From positions 1 to 64,000 of the forward strand of contig JAFQDF010000022.1 in the NCBI GenBank assembly GCA_017416185.1: a DNA stretch of 64,000 nucleotides, read 5' to 3'. The notes beneath the pieces are model-generated. The model made no database searches, was not told where the DNA came from, and saw only the letters and a list, made by a program, of their open reading frames with translations. Shown piece by piece: positions 7,122 through 17,360 of the stretch (the first letter of the stretch is position 1; each line of letters opens with the position of its first letter). A program made the position numbers and the translations under genes. The stretch is from Clostridia bacterium (lineage in GTDB: Bacteria; Bacillota; Clostridia; Oscillospirales; CAG-272).

Positions 7122-7676
7122 TCAGTAGATATAGATTATATCATCAGTTTTTAGCCGCTTTTTAAGAATAAAAAAGTAGTTTAATTTTAATATCCATATA
7201 TTATTTTCCGCTTTTTTTGCCACGAGAAATCTGTCAGCTGTAAATAAACGGGATATAACAAATACGGTGTAGCCTTCATCCCGAAAGCATCTTGCCATAT
7301 TGTTGAGATAGGCCTGCTTTCGTCGGAAATATCCTTTTTTCGCGTCGATAACAACTATCTTTTTGTTCTTGATATCCTCGGATATAAGCCTGTTATATTT
7401 TTTGTACTGTGACGTACTTAAGGCTACAGTTATACCGAATAATACAAGAGCTATGGGCAGAAGTATCAGCAATGCCGAAAAGACTATAATAAGTACAGCA
7501 CTTGTTTCTATCGCGGCGATGATATACGAGGCATAACGGATAAGCCTTGAAATAAGGAAATACCGCCGTGTGTACCGAATAGTACGCATAGCGATATTCC
7601 ATAATCCGTTTTCCTTTAACTGTCCGTAACGGTAGGACAGAAGCGTTTTGTATTTATCATAACCCACATATATCAC
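7122..7676 (-). CDS. Uncharacterised membrane protein
   Basis: No family recognised. It has 184 residues with a basic N-terminus, one long or two adjacent hydrophobic helices (about residues 45-88: YASYIIAAIETSAVLIIVFS then LLILLPIALVLFGITVAL), and a soluble C-terminal domain. That domain starts KKIVVIDAKKGYFRRKQAYL and contains an alternating strand-helix pattern (YTVFVISRLF), perhaps a Rossmann-like fold. It lies 13 nt downstream of the QueG-like gene on the same strand and is probably co-transcribed. The start ATG has GGTGAT upstream. Confidence 0.65.
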   Translation of the reverse strand: MIYVGYDKYKTLLSYRYGQLKENGLWNIAMRTIRYTRRYFLISRLIRYASYIIAAIETSAVLIIVFSALLILLPIALVLFGITVALSTSQYKKYNRLISEDIKNKKIVVIDAKKGYFRRKQAYLNNMARCFRDEGYTVFVISRLFTADRFLVAKKAENNIWILKLNYFFILKKRLKTDDIIYIY

Positions 7677-7689
7677 CGCTTATAGTATA

Positions 7690-8472
7690 TTACTCTGTAA
7701 GCAGTTTTATGTTGCGCTCGATGGTTTTTCTTTTGCGCCAGCCAAAGGCTCTTGTTTTGAGTTCTTCATCCGACATACCGTCGAGTATTTCGGGAGTAAG
7801 CTCGAAAATTCTGTCCTGCCAAAAGAAATCTATGGGAGTTTTCTCAATATCATTGTTGTAAGGACATACCGTCTGGCAGATATCACAGCCCCAGGCTGTA
7901 TGATAGTTTTTCATAAGAGCGGCGGTGTTTTCCTCAAGCTCTCCTTTCTGCTGGGTCAATGCTGATAAGCAACTATCCGGGGAAGGACAGGCATTTCTAC
8001 AGGCTCCGCAATGATAGCAGAAGGATATTTCCTTTGGCACTTCGGTGCATACCATATCCGTGAATATCTCACCGATAAAAACATATGAACCGTATTTTTC
8101 GTTTATAAGACGGTAGTTGTCACCTATGATACCTAATCCTGCCATAGCTGCTGCAGAGGTCTCCGCGATGGGAGAATGATCCGCCATACCGCGGAATCGC
8201 CTGTCTGGCTGCATATACTGAAGTCTTTGTACGATCCTATCGGACAATGATGCCATATAGCTGTGGTAATCACGGGGTACGGCATAGAGAGATATATTCC
8301 TTTCGGGCTTGTCCTCTGTATAATAGGGAACAAGAAAGAGAATAACACTCTTAGCCCAAGCGCACGTGCGGTCATAAAGAGACTGATTGATTATTTTACA
8401 GCTTTCTATAGGCAGTATGCCTATATATTCGATATTTTCGTTTCGAAAAGCGCATTTGCAAAGATCTAACAT
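7690..8472 (-). CDS. QueG-like iron-sulfur protein (short form)
   Basis: Related to epoxyqueuosine reductase QueG, the cobalamin and iron-sulfur enzyme that completes queuosine in tRNA. The N-terminal DUF1730-like part is followed by two cysteine clusters, CYHCGACRNACPS and CDICQTVCPYN, for two 4Fe-4S centres. At about 260 residues it lacks the C-terminal HEAT-like part of full QueG (about 380 residues), so it may be a variant with another substrate. The start at 8472 was chosen because CGGGTGAT lies 5 nt upstream; a longer frame reaches 8499 without a ribosome site. No other queuosine genes are nearby. Confidence 0.75.
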   Translation of the reverse strand: MLDLCKCAFRNENIEYIGILPIESCKIINQSLYDRTCAWAKSVILFLVPYYTEDKPERNISLYAVPRDYHSYMASLSDRIVQRLQYMQPDRRFRGMADHSPIAETSAAAMAGLGIIGDNYRLINEKYGSYVFIGEIFTDMVCTEVPKEISFCYHCGACRNACPSPDSCLSALTQQKGELEENTAALMKNYHTAWGCDICQTVCPYNNDIEKTPIDFFWQDRIFELTPEILDGMSDEELKTRAFGWRKRKTIERNIKLLTE

Positions 8473-8532
8473 TTTTATCACCCGAAAACATTTTAACACA
8501 TATAAAGAGAATTTTCAATAAGGAGAATTTTA

Positions 8533-10512
8533 ATGGCTAAGACAAAAGCAAGCTATTCAAATGAGGACATCACATTATTAAAGGGTCCGGATAAGGTTCG
8601 TAAGCGTCCCGGAGTTATCTTTGGTTCTGACGGTCTTGAAGGCTGTGAGCATTCTGTATTTGAGATAGTTTCAAACTCGGTGGACGAGGCAAGAGAGGGC
8701 TTCGGTAAGATCATTACCGTTACCGTTTTCCGTGATATGTCTATCGAGGTTGAGGACAAGGGCAGAGGTATGCCTCTTGACTATAACGAAAAGGAAAAAC
8801 GCTATAACTGGGATCTTATATTCTGTGAGCTGTATGCAGGCGGTAAGTACAATAACAATGCAGGCGGCGGTAATTACGAATATTCTCTCGGTCTTAACGG
8901 TCTCGGTGCCTGTGCCACTCAGTTCTCCTCGGAATATATGGAGGTAAAGAGCTACCGTGACGGAAATCTCTATGAGATCAATTTTAAAAAGGGTAATCCC
9001 GCCTCCAAGCTGAAGATCACTCCTCTTGACAAGCGCCGTACAGGTACGATAATCAAGTGGAGACCCGACCTTGAGGTGTTTACCGATATCAATATGCCCA
9101 AGGATTTCTTTACCGAGATGCTTCACAAGCAGGCTGTTGTCAACAGCGGTATCAGGTTTGTTCTTAAGTTTGAAGGCAACGGCGGATTCGAGACTACCGA
9201 GTATTACTATGAACACGGTATAAGCGATTACGTACTTGAGGCGGCAGGTACACCTATGACCCAGCCTGTTATCTGGTCTACAGAGACACAGGGACGTGAC
9301 CGTGCCGACCTTCCCGAATATAAGCTTAAGGTGGAGCTAACCTGTTGCTTTACACAGAATAAATCCTTTGTAGAACATTATCACAATTCAAGCTATCTTG
9401 AGCACGGCGGTGCGCCGGATGACGCGATGCGCAATGCTTTTGTTTTTGCCGTTGATAAATATCTCAAGAATAACGCAAAGTATAATAAAAGCGAAGCAAA
9501 GGTCAGATTTGACGATATCGGTGCATCCCTTGTCTTTGTATCCAATAACTTCTCTACCCAGACCTCTTATGAAAATCAGACAAAGAAGTCTATCACAAAT
9601 AAGTTCATTAAGGATTTCTTAACAGACTATATCAAGCAGCAGCTTGAGACATATTTTATCGAAAATCCTCTTGATGCCGAGCAGATAGCAAACGTCGTGC
9701 TTGCTAATAAGCGTAGCCGTGAAAGTGCGGAAAAGACACGCTTAAAGACCCGTGACGATCTCATCAAGAATATCGACATAAAGAACAAGGTCGAGAAGTT
9801 CATAAACTGCCGCTCCAAGGATCCCGATATGCGTGAGGTCTATATAGTTGAGGGTGACTCGGCTATGACAAGCTGTAAATTGGCTCGTGACCCCGAATTT
9901 CAGGCTATAATACCCGTAAGGGGTAAGACTCTTAACTGTCTTAAGGCTGGGTATGACAAGATCTTCAAGAGCGATATTATCCGTGACCTTCTTCGTGTTA
10001 TAGGCTGTGGTGTCAAGATCGACGGCAAGTTCAAGACGGAATTTCCTAAGTTTGATATCAATCTTCTCAAGTGGAATAAGATAATAATTTGTACCGATGC
10101 CGACGAGGACGGATTCCAGATAAGAACACTTATCCTTACACTTATATACCGACTGCTCCCCGACCTTATCGACGAGGGCAGGGTATATATTGCTGAATCT
10201 CCCCTCTATGAGATAACGGTCAAGGATGATACCTACTTTGCTTACAATGAGTTTGAAAAGGCTGATATCCTTGCAAAATTGGAAGGAACAAAGTATACCC
10301 TTCAGCGTTCAAAGGGTCTTGGTGAAAACACTCCTCAGATGATGTCACAGACCACTATGAATCCAGCTACCCGCCGTCTTATCCGTGTGGACGCGGCTGA
10401 TGCAGAGCAGACAGCGATCATATTCGATACTCTTTTGGGAGACAATCTTCCTGCACGTAAGGAGTTTATTACTGTCAACGGTGCAAAGTATGCAAAGGAT
10501 GCGGATATTTGA
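8533..10512 (+). CDS. Type II topoisomerase B subunit (GyrB/ParE family), divergent
   Basis: ATPase subunit of DNA gyrase or topoisomerase IV. The GHKL ATPase domain has FEIVSNSVDEA, DKGRGMP and GLNGLGA; the transducer contains the QTK lysine in SYENQTKK. The TOPRIM domain has VEGDSA and TDADEDG for the Mg2+ site. The 659-residue length fits. Divergence is visible in the linker after EGDSA: common B subunits have a Gly-Gly-Ser and PLRGKxLNVEKA, here MTSCK and PVRGKTLNCLKA. The A subunit gene is not adjacent; addB follows. It is probably the ParE-like paralogue rather than the main GyrB. The ribosome site is AAGGAGAA, 7 nt before the ATG. Confidence 0.88.
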   Translation: MAKTKASYSNEDITLLKGPDKVRKRPGVIFGSDGLEGCEHSVFEIVSNSVDEAREGFGKIITVTVFRDMSIEVEDKGRGMPLDYNEKEKRYNWDLIFCELYAGGKYNNNAGGGNYEYSLGLNGLGACATQFSSEYMEVKSYRDGNLYEINFKKGNPASKLKITPLDKRRTGTIIKWRPDLEVFTDINMPKDFFTEMLHKQAVVNSGIRFVLKFEGNGGFETTEYYYEHGISDYVLEAAGTPMTQPVIWSTETQGRDRADLPEYKLKVELTCCFTQNKSFVEHYHNSSYLEHGGAPDDAMRNAFVFAVDKYLKNNAKYNKSEAKVRFDDIGASLVFVSNNFSTQTSYENQTKKSITNKFIKDFLTDYIKQQLETYFIENPLDAEQIANVVLANKRSRESAEKTRLKTRDDLIKNIDIKNKVEKFINCRSKDPDMREVYIVEGDSAMTSCKLARDPEFQAIIPVRGKTLNCLKAGYDKIFKSDIIRDLLRVIGCGVKIDGKFKTEFPKFDINLLKWNKIIICTDADEDGFQIRTLILTLIYRLLPDLIDEGRVYIAESPLYEITVKDDTYFAYNEFEKADILAKLEGTKYTLQRSKGLGENTPQMMSQTTMNPATRRLIRVDAADAEQTAIIFDTLLGDNLPARKEFITVNGAKYAKDADI

Positions 10513-10526
10513 TCAATATGATGTAT

Positions 10527-10554
10527 GGGAGGGGCTTGCTCCTCCCAAAAAAAA
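10527..10554 (+). other. Stem-loop followed by an A-tract
   Basis: GGGAGG pairs with CCTCCC around a short loop, followed by eight A residues, between the topoisomerase gene and addB. The A-tract is on the wrong side for a plus-strand terminator, and there is no U-run for the minus strand either. It could protect mRNA ends or modulate addB expression. Confidence 0.45.
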
Positions 10555-10574
10555 TAATTGTTTGAGGTTTTAGT

Positions 10575-13500
10575 ATGCTTTCGTTTATTTTAGGTTCACC
10601 CGGCAGCGGCAAGACCGATGAGGTCATACGCCGCGTCAAACGTGATCTTGATAATGAGAAAAAGGTTTTGGTAATCGTGCCCGAACAGGACATTCTTGCC
10701 GCAGAGCGCTTGATGTCTACCGCCATCGGAGCTACGCCAAATATAATGAATTTAGAGGTCGTTAGCTTCAGACGTTTTTGTAATACCGTATTCAGAGCGC
10801 TTGGCGGACTATGTTATAATTATCTTGATAAGGGAGGACAGGCTGTTATTATGTGGCGTGTCCTGTCCGAGCTTTCCGGTGTTCTCAACACCTTTAGGCA
10901 GGGAGCCTCCACAGATATAGGCTTGGTGTCCTCTCTTGTGCAACTGTGCGGTGAGTTTGCTGATTATAACGTACATCCCGAAAGACTCGCCGTTGTTGTT
11001 GATACTCTCGACCGAGAAGTTGTGCCTAAGGCGATGGATATTGCTGTTATCTACGCCAGATATGATCAGCTGATACATAAGGGCTTCGATTCTGAAAAGG
11101 ATGATATCCTCAAAGCCTCAGAGCTTTTAAACGATAGTGATATTCTAAACGGTACCAATATATATATAGAGTCTTTTTCCGGCTTTACACCTGTTGAATA
11201 TGAGCTTATCGAGACACTGATGATAAAGTCGGACAATCTTACTGTGACCCTTTCTGTTGATGAGTCTCGTGACAGCGAGATATTTGAAAATATCTACAGT
11301 ACAAAAAAACGCATCATTACATTAGCTGAAAAAAATGGTATCGCGGTGTGCAATGATACCTTACTTACCGCAGAAAGGGCATCTGATCTTGCGTTTTTTG
11401 AAAAATATTGTTACGACAGTTATTCCAAGGAGAGTTATTTGGGTAAGCCTGAGAACATATCGCTCTTTTGTGCAGGGGATATATATACCGAGTGTGAGCT
11501 TGTCTGTGCGGATATAGCCAAGCAGATAAGAGGAGGTATGCGTTACCGTGATATTGCCGTTGCAATGGGCGATGCGTCAGCTTATACAGGCATTCTCGAT
11601 TCACTGTTTGAACGTCATAATATACCCTGTCATTTTTCGGTTAAGGATGATATTTTGCAAAAACCGATAGTGAAGCTTATCATTTCCGCGCTTAATATCA
11701 TTACCTATAACTGGCGTCTTGGAGATGTTATATCATACATAAAAACAGGATTGTGTGGTATTTCCGTCGAGGAGTGTGACATTATTGAGGAGTATGCCTC
11801 AACCTGGTCGGTTCAGGGATCTATGTGGAAGCTTGAATCGGCATGGAATATGAATCCTGACGGATATACAGACCATAAAGATATATCTGTTTCCGAAAAG
11901 CTTGTCCGTATAAACGAAATACGCGACCGATTGCGTGAACCTGTATTACGTCTTACTGAAAGTATTGATCCGCGGAGCACCTGTGATGCCTGTGCCCGTG
12001 CATTATATACGTTTATTACCAGTACTGTTGATTTGAATGGTATGAGTGATGCGGATACGGCTGCATATAATGCTCTTATATCCGCATTTGAGCAACTTTC
12101 CCTTTGCGGTGGAGAGCTACAGATAGGAGATTTTGAAACACTTAAGAAGTTGATAAGGCTTCTTACCTCACAGACTGATTATTCGCTTATTCCCGCGACC
12201 GTCGATCAGGTAAACTGTACATCTCTCTCTGCCCTTAAAAGCTCCGGTTTGAAAAAGTGTTATATTTTAGGAGCTGTTGACGGAAGCTTTCCTTCCGTCT
12301 ATAGCGAGAGTAATATATTGAACGTGGAACTGAGAAGTGCGCTGTGTGCCAGGAATATAATTTTACCTAACGATCCCGAGGAACTTTCGGTTTCTGAGCT
12401 TTATGCATTTTGGAAGGGCGTACTCTGTGCCGATAGTGTTACTGTGAGCCGTTACACAGGAAGTCTTGATGGGAAAGAGGTGCTTGCATCCCCCTGCATC
12501 TACGAGTTGAAGAGACTTTTTCCTGAAATTTCCGAGATCACAGTATCTGATCTTGACATAAGTGACCTTATATATGACAGAGAGTCTGCCTTTGACCGTA
12601 TAAACGATCCTCATTTCGGTAAGGAGCTTCAGGAGCTTCTGAAGAACGACAAAATATATACTGATATAATTAAAAAGTTATATGTTCCTTTGACAACTAC
12701 CGTATGCTCTGTAAATGATCCTGAAAATCTAAAAGTGTTTTCAGGTGACATCAACCTGACCCAATCCAGAGTGGATTCTTACGTCCATTGCAGCTTTGCG
12801 TATCAGCTTGATTACGTACTTAATCTAAACGAACAGCGCAGAATCAGCTATGATCCGAGAGATGTGGGTAACTTTATCCACGCGCTGCTTGAGGAGTTTT
12901 TTACATACGTACGGGATACCGAAAAGCAAGGAAATGAAATAACCGATCAAGAGATCGAGAAAATCGTTGATGCTCTTGTTGATGCATATCTCGAAAGAAC
13001 TTGTGGTGATGCCTTGAAGATAAGCAGACGTATGATTGCTCTCTTCAAGAGACTCAAGCGTCAGGCTCTTGTGTTTGTACACAGTATATACGATGAGTTT
13101 AAAAATTCAGATTTTAAGCCTGTTCTCTTTGAACTTCCTATAGCAAAAGGCGGAGACGGAGGCATTTCACCATTCCGTGCTCAGCTATCTGACGGAAGCG
13201 ACGTATATATATACGGCCAGATCGACCGTGTGGATACATATGAGAAGGACGGATGTGTTTATTTTCGTGTTGTCGATTACAAAACAGGAAGCAAAGCATT
13301 TAAAAGAGAAGATCTTGAAAAGGGTCTCAACCTTCAGATGTTTTTGTATATGTTTTCTATTATGGAGAACAAGGAAAGCTTCTGCAATATGGCAGATTGC
13401 AGAGGTGAGCTTGTTCCTGCGGGTGTGCTTTACTATATTGCACGGCTTCCTAAAAGCGATTATGATGAACTTTTGTCGGCGGAGGATGTCCGTAATATTG

Positions 13501-13823
13501 TAATTAAGAATATAGAGAGGCAGGGAATGCTTCTCGATGATGACGATATAATCAGCTCGATGTCTAAGGGCGAGGAAGATACAGCTCTTCCGAAAGGAAT
13601 TACAACAGGCCTAAAGACGAATTCAGAGGACTCTTTGTTTACTCTGGAATCTTTGGATGAAATAAAAAACACAATTACCGATACACTTGTTCGCATCGCC
13701 AACGGACTTAAAACCGGCAAGGCTGATGCCGATCCTATGAGGGATTCAAGATCTCCCTGTGAATACTGCCGTATGAGGGTGATATGCCGTCATAATAAGG
13801 AAGGAGGCACGGATAATGAGTAA
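10575..13823 (+). CDS. addB: AddB subunit of the AddAB helicase-nuclease
   Basis: With AddA it resects double-strand breaks and recognises Chi for RecA loading. It has 1082 residues. The N-terminal Walker A is GSPGSGKTDEV with an inactive helicase-like body. The C-terminal nuclease domain carries RVVDYKTGS (Asp and Lys of the RecB-type site). Iron-sulfur cysteines are seen in YVHCSFAYQL and in CEYCRMRVICRH at the C-terminus, as in Bacillus AddB. It overlaps the addA start by 8 bases, showing translational coupling. Confidence 0.95.
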   Translation: MLSFILGSPGSGKTDEVIRRVKRDLDNEKKVLVIVPEQDILAAERLMSTAIGATPNIMNLEVVSFRRFCNTVFRALGGLCYNYLDKGGQAVIMWRVLSELSGVLNTFRQGASTDIGLVSSLVQLCGEFADYNVHPERLAVVVDTLDREVVPKAMDIAVIYARYDQLIHKGFDSEKDDILKASELLNDSDILNGTNIYIESFSGFTPVEYELIETLMIKSDNLTVTLSVDESRDSEIFENIYSTKKRIITLAEKNGIAVCNDTLLTAERASDLAFFEKYCYDSYSKESYLGKPENISLFCAGDIYTECELVCADIAKQIRGGMRYRDIAVAMGDASAYTGILDSLFERHNIPCHFSVKDDILQKPIVKLIISALNIITYNWRLGDVISYIKTGLCGISVEECDIIEEYASTWSVQGSMWKLESAWNMNPDGYTDHKDISVSEKLVRINEIRDRLREPVLRLTESIDPRSTCDACARALYTFITSTVDLNGMSDADTAAYNALISAFEQLSLCGGELQIGDFETLKKLIRLLTSQTDYSLIPATVDQVNCTSLSALKSSGLKKCYILGAVDGSFPSVYSESNILNVELRSALCARNIILPNDPEELSVSELYAFWKGVLCADSVTVSRYTGSLDGKEVLASPCIYELKRLFPEISEITVSDLDISDLIYDRESAFDRINDPHFGKELQELLKNDKIYTDIIKKLYVPLTTTVCSVNDPENLKVFSGDINLTQSRVDSYVHCSFAYQLDYVLNLNEQRRISYDPRDVGNFIHALLEEFFTYVRDTEKQGNEITDQEIEKIVDALVDAYLERTCGDALKISRRMIALFKRLKRQALVFVHSIYDEFKNSDFKPVLFELPIAKGGDGGISPFRAQLSDGSDVYIYGQIDRVDTYEKDGCVYFRVVDYKTGSKAFKREDLEKGLNLQMFLYMFSIMENKESFCNMADCRGELVPAGVLYYIARLPKSDYDELLSAEDVRNIVIKNIERQGMLLDDDDIISSMSKGEEDTALPKGITTGLKTNSEDSLFTLESLDEIKNTITDTLVRIANGLKTGKADADPMRDSRSPCEYCRMRVICRHNKEGGTDNE

Positions 13824-16800
13824 TGCTATAAAATGGACACCTGCCCAGCGTATGGCTATTGATGCATCAAATTGCGATCTTCTGGTTTCTGCCTCGGCAG
13901 GTTCGGGTAAGACAGCTGTGCTTGTAAAACGAATTATAGACAGAGTTACAGATGACAGCTTTAACGGTAATATCCTTGAAATGTTGGTTGTAACTTTTAC
14001 AAATGCAGCCGCAGCCCAGCTACGCGATAAGCTGAATAAGGAGATAAAAACTGCAATTGCTCTTGATCCTAAAAACAAGAGATTACGTCGCCAGCTTAGA
14101 GATCTTCCCAGAGCCTCCATTTGTACTATTAACAGCTTCTGTCTTGACGTTGTCAGAACACACTTTGCAAGACTTGGTCTTTCAAACACTGTCCGAATTG
14201 CTGATGAGGCGGAAAATAAACTCTTGATGACAGAGGTTATGGAGCAGACGATTGAGGAGTTTTATTCTGAAGGTAATGATCTCGGAGTGGAGGATTTTGG
14301 TTCCTTTTGTGATAATTTTTCGCAACTCAGAGATGAAAGCCTTGGTGAGATATTTATGTCCCTCTATAACAAGCTGTATTCGCGTATGGAGGGTCTTGAG
14401 CTTTTATCTGACTGTGCTGATAACCTTGCTGCCTCTGAGTACGAGCCTTTTCTCAATCCTTGGGGACTGGAACTCAAAAAACAGACTTGTGACTATATAA
14501 ATGCTGTTAAAAAGGGTTATTCGGATTCTATTGCCATAATTGATTCAACAGATGGGCTATGTCAGGCATATGGTCCAGCATTTTATGACGATATCACGAT
14601 TATGGACGACATTATTTCTGCTTGCGACAGGGGGTATGAGGCTGTAAGAGAAAGCTTGCGAAGTATTAAATACACAAGACTCGGGAGCATCAGAGGCAAG
14701 GATTGTTCCTACGAAGCGGAGCAGGTGAAACCTGTCAGGGAGTTCTTTAAGGATGTGATTAAAAAGCTTACTGCTTTATTTTCAAACGATCTGGAGACAG
14801 CCGCCTATCTCTGTAAGCGTACAAGTGCACTAAACCGTGACCTTTATAAGCTTCTTTCTCATTTTCATAAAAAGTTTATGGCTGAGAAGAATAAAAGAGG
14901 TATAGTATCTTTTGCTGATTGTGAGGCACTCACTCTGTCCTTGCTTTGTGAGGGGGGAGAGCCTACTGAAACCGCCCTTGAGTACAGAAGACGTTATAAG
15001 GAAATATATATCGATGAGTACCAGGATGTTAACAGTGTACAGGATGCTATATTCCGTATGATAGCGGCACCGAATACAAGATTTATGGTTGGTGATATAA
15101 AGCAGAGTATATACGGATTCCGCGGTGCTGAACCCGCTCTTTTTGGCAGTTACCGTGAACGATTCACCGATTATACAGAGGATAAGTTAGCAGGCGAGCG
15201 TGGCTGTAAGATATTTTTGTCAAACAATTTCCGCTCATCCGACAAGATTTTGAGCTTTGCCAATGCTGTTTCAAGGACCTGTTTTGAAAAGGGAGAGTCA
15301 AACATTGAATACGTCGACGGTGATGACCTTGTGTATTCAAAGAGCGATTCTGACTCCGAGCCTGTGACTGTTGCTTTGATAGCAAAAAATGAGGAAAAAA
15401 ACTCAGAGGCCGCATACGTTTGTGACCGTATACAGGAGCTTCTGGCGCAAGGGGTGGATCCTGCTGACATAACTATAATGCTTCGCAGTCTGTCCGGCTC
15501 GGCGTTGGCCTTTACAACAGAGCTTGAAAAAAGGGGAATACCTTACTACTGCGACGTTAAAAAGGAATTCTTTGATAATGCGCAAATAATGCTGGCTCTT
15601 TGCTGGCTCAACACTATCGACAATACCAGACGGGATGTTTTTGTCTGCGGTATTGTCAAAAGTCCGGTGTATGATTTTACTCTCGACGAGCTCATACGTA
15701 TACGCAGAAGCTGTCCTGCTGATACTCTGTTCAATTCAATAAAAGAATATTCGCAGACATATGGTTTTGAGAAAGGAAAACGCTTTATTTCGGATATTGA
15801 GGAGCTGCGCCATGATGCAAGAGGAATGACTGCACATCAGGTGATATGGAAACTGATGTATGAAAAGGGTCTTATGAATATTGTTACTAATGGCAAAAGT
15901 GCAGGAGAGGCAAAGATCGCAAGGAATAATCTTCTCTTGTTTTATGACTATGCACGTAACTTTGAGAACGGTGAGTTCAAAGGTCTGTATAACTTCCTAA
16001 TCTATATTCAGAAGGTTATAGAAGCAGGGCAGGCTCTTCCGGCTGCTGCCGCATTTGCGGGTTCTGGTAATGCTGTTAAGATAATGACCATTCATCACTC
16101 TAAGGGGCTTGAATTTCCATATTGCTTCCTATGTTCCTGTGAAAAAAACACAAGCACTCAGGATATGAAGGAAAAGCTGTTCTTTCATCGGGATTTTGGG
16201 ATCGCGGCAAAGATAGCTGACGAAACAGGACTTATATTGTATGACAGTTATATTATGAATGCAGCAAAATGCCGTATCACAAGCGACAATATTGACGAGG
16301 AATACAGAGTTCTTTACGTCGCTCTGACAAGAGGTATACGTAAACTTTGGGTTACGGCTACCGCAAAAAATCCTGAGGAGACATATAACAAATATATCTC
16401 AGTATCTTCCTTGCTTTCCCGTGCATATATGACCTTAAATCATTCATATCTTGCCTGGATTCTCGCCTCTCTTGATCGTTGCGAAAGGAACGTATATGAA
16501 GTCGAGCTTACGGACGCGATAAGCGACAGAAATGAGAAATTTATGCCAAAAAAGTCCGAAGAACAGAATATTTCTGTGAATATACAAAGTATCAGGGACA
16601 ATTTAAATTATACCTATCCTTACCGAGCTTCAAATATGATTCCTGCAAAAATGGCTGTGTCGAGGCTCTATCCTGATATCCTTGACAATATTGACGCAAC
16701 AATGTTTTCTACCGTGATGAAACCGCGCGTTCCGTTCTTTGCTGGGGATGAATCTACAAACAGGGGCGTTGAGATAGGTAACGCTACCCACGCATTTATG

Positions 16801-17277
16801 CAGTTCTGTGATTTTTCACACATTGATGAAAAAGGCATTGACTGTGAGCTGGATAGGCTTATTAATAAGAATTATTTACCCGATAATTCAAGAGAGTTTG
16901 TAAATACAAAAGCTCTTCAAAAATTCTTTTCTTCCGAGCTTTATTCTCAAATTAAGGGGGCAGAGAGAATTTTTAGAGAAAAGCGTTTTAACGTTAATCT
17001 TGCAGCCTCCTATTTTACAGAAGAAATGCAGGACCTTTTATCTGAAGAAGATGTCCTTGTGCAAGGTGTTATTGACTGTTTCTTCTACAACGAGGAAGAT
17101 AACATAGTTCTGATCGACTATAAAACCGATTCTGTAAGGGAGGCAGGAGTTCTTGTTGAGCGTTACAGAAGGCAACTCTATTATTACAAAAAAGCTCTTG
17201 AGGCAATAACAGGCAAAAGGGTAGTAAGGAGCGTAATTTATTCCTTTTCACTAAATTGTGCCATAGAAGTTGATTAA
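13816..17277 (+). CDS. addA: AddA subunit of the AddAB helicase-nuclease
   Basis: UvrD-type 3'-5' helicase with a C-terminal nuclease, 1153 residues. Walker A is SASAGSGKTAVL; motif II is YIDEYQDVNSVQ; motif III region GDIKQSIYGFRG; motif V/VI regions IMTIHHSKGLEFP and LYVALTRG. The nuclease active site is VLIDYKTDSV near the C-terminus. All key residues are present, so the enzyme should be active. The gene order addB-addA is the usual Firmicutes order. Transcription ends at the hairpin directly downstream. Confidence 0.95.
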   Translation: MSNAIKWTPAQRMAIDASNCDLLVSASAGSGKTAVLVKRIIDRVTDDSFNGNILEMLVVTFTNAAAAQLRDKLNKEIKTAIALDPKNKRLRRQLRDLPRASICTINSFCLDVVRTHFARLGLSNTVRIADEAENKLLMTEVMEQTIEEFYSEGNDLGVEDFGSFCDNFSQLRDESLGEIFMSLYNKLYSRMEGLELLSDCADNLAASEYEPFLNPWGLELKKQTCDYINAVKKGYSDSIAIIDSTDGLCQAYGPAFYDDITIMDDIISACDRGYEAVRESLRSIKYTRLGSIRGKDCSYEAEQVKPVREFFKDVIKKLTALFSNDLETAAYLCKRTSALNRDLYKLLSHFHKKFMAEKNKRGIVSFADCEALTLSLLCEGGEPTETALEYRRRYKEIYIDEYQDVNSVQDAIFRMIAAPNTRFMVGDIKQSIYGFRGAEPALFGSYRERFTDYTEDKLAGERGCKIFLSNNFRSSDKILSFANAVSRTCFEKGESNIEYVDGDDLVYSKSDSDSEPVTVALIAKNEEKNSEAAYVCDRIQELLAQGVDPADITIMLRSLSGSALAFTTELEKRGIPYYCDVKKEFFDNAQIMLALCWLNTIDNTRRDVFVCGIVKSPVYDFTLDELIRIRRSCPADTLFNSIKEYSQTYGFEKGKRFISDIEELRHDARGMTAHQVIWKLMYEKGLMNIVTNGKSAGEAKIARNNLLLFYDYARNFENGEFKGLYNFLIYIQKVIEAGQALPAAAAFAGSGNAVKIMTIHHSKGLEFPYCFLCSCEKNTSTQDMKEKLFFHRDFGIAAKIADETGLILYDSYIMNAAKCRITSDNIDEEYRVLYVALTRGIRKLWVTATAKNPEETYNKYISVSSLLSRAYMTLNHSYLAWILASLDRCERNVYEVELTDAISDRNEKFMPKKSEEQNISVNIQSIRDNLNYTYPYRASNMIPAKMAVSRLYPDILDNIDATMFSTVMKPRVPFFAGDESTNRGVEIGNATHAFMQFCDFSHIDEKGIDCELDRLINKNYLPDNSREFVNTKALQKFFSSELYSQIKGAERIFREKRFNVNLAASYFTEEMQDLLSEEDVLVQGVIDCFFYNEEDNIVLIDYKTDSVREAGVLVERYRRQLYYYKKALEAITGKRVVRSVIYSFSLNCAIEVD

Positions 17278-17280
17278 TGC

Positions 17281-17308
17281 AAAAAATCCACCCTAGGGTG
17301 GATTTTTT
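17281..17308. terminator. Bidirectional terminator between addA and the D-2-hydroxyacid dehydrogenase gene
   Basis: AATCCACCC pairs with GGGTGGATT around TA, flanked by A and T runs on both sides, so it can stop transcription from both converging genes. Confidence 0.85.
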
Positions 17309-17360
17309 TACGCACTGAATACTATGTTGCCTCCGTGATATGAAGTGTCAGTATTTTCTT

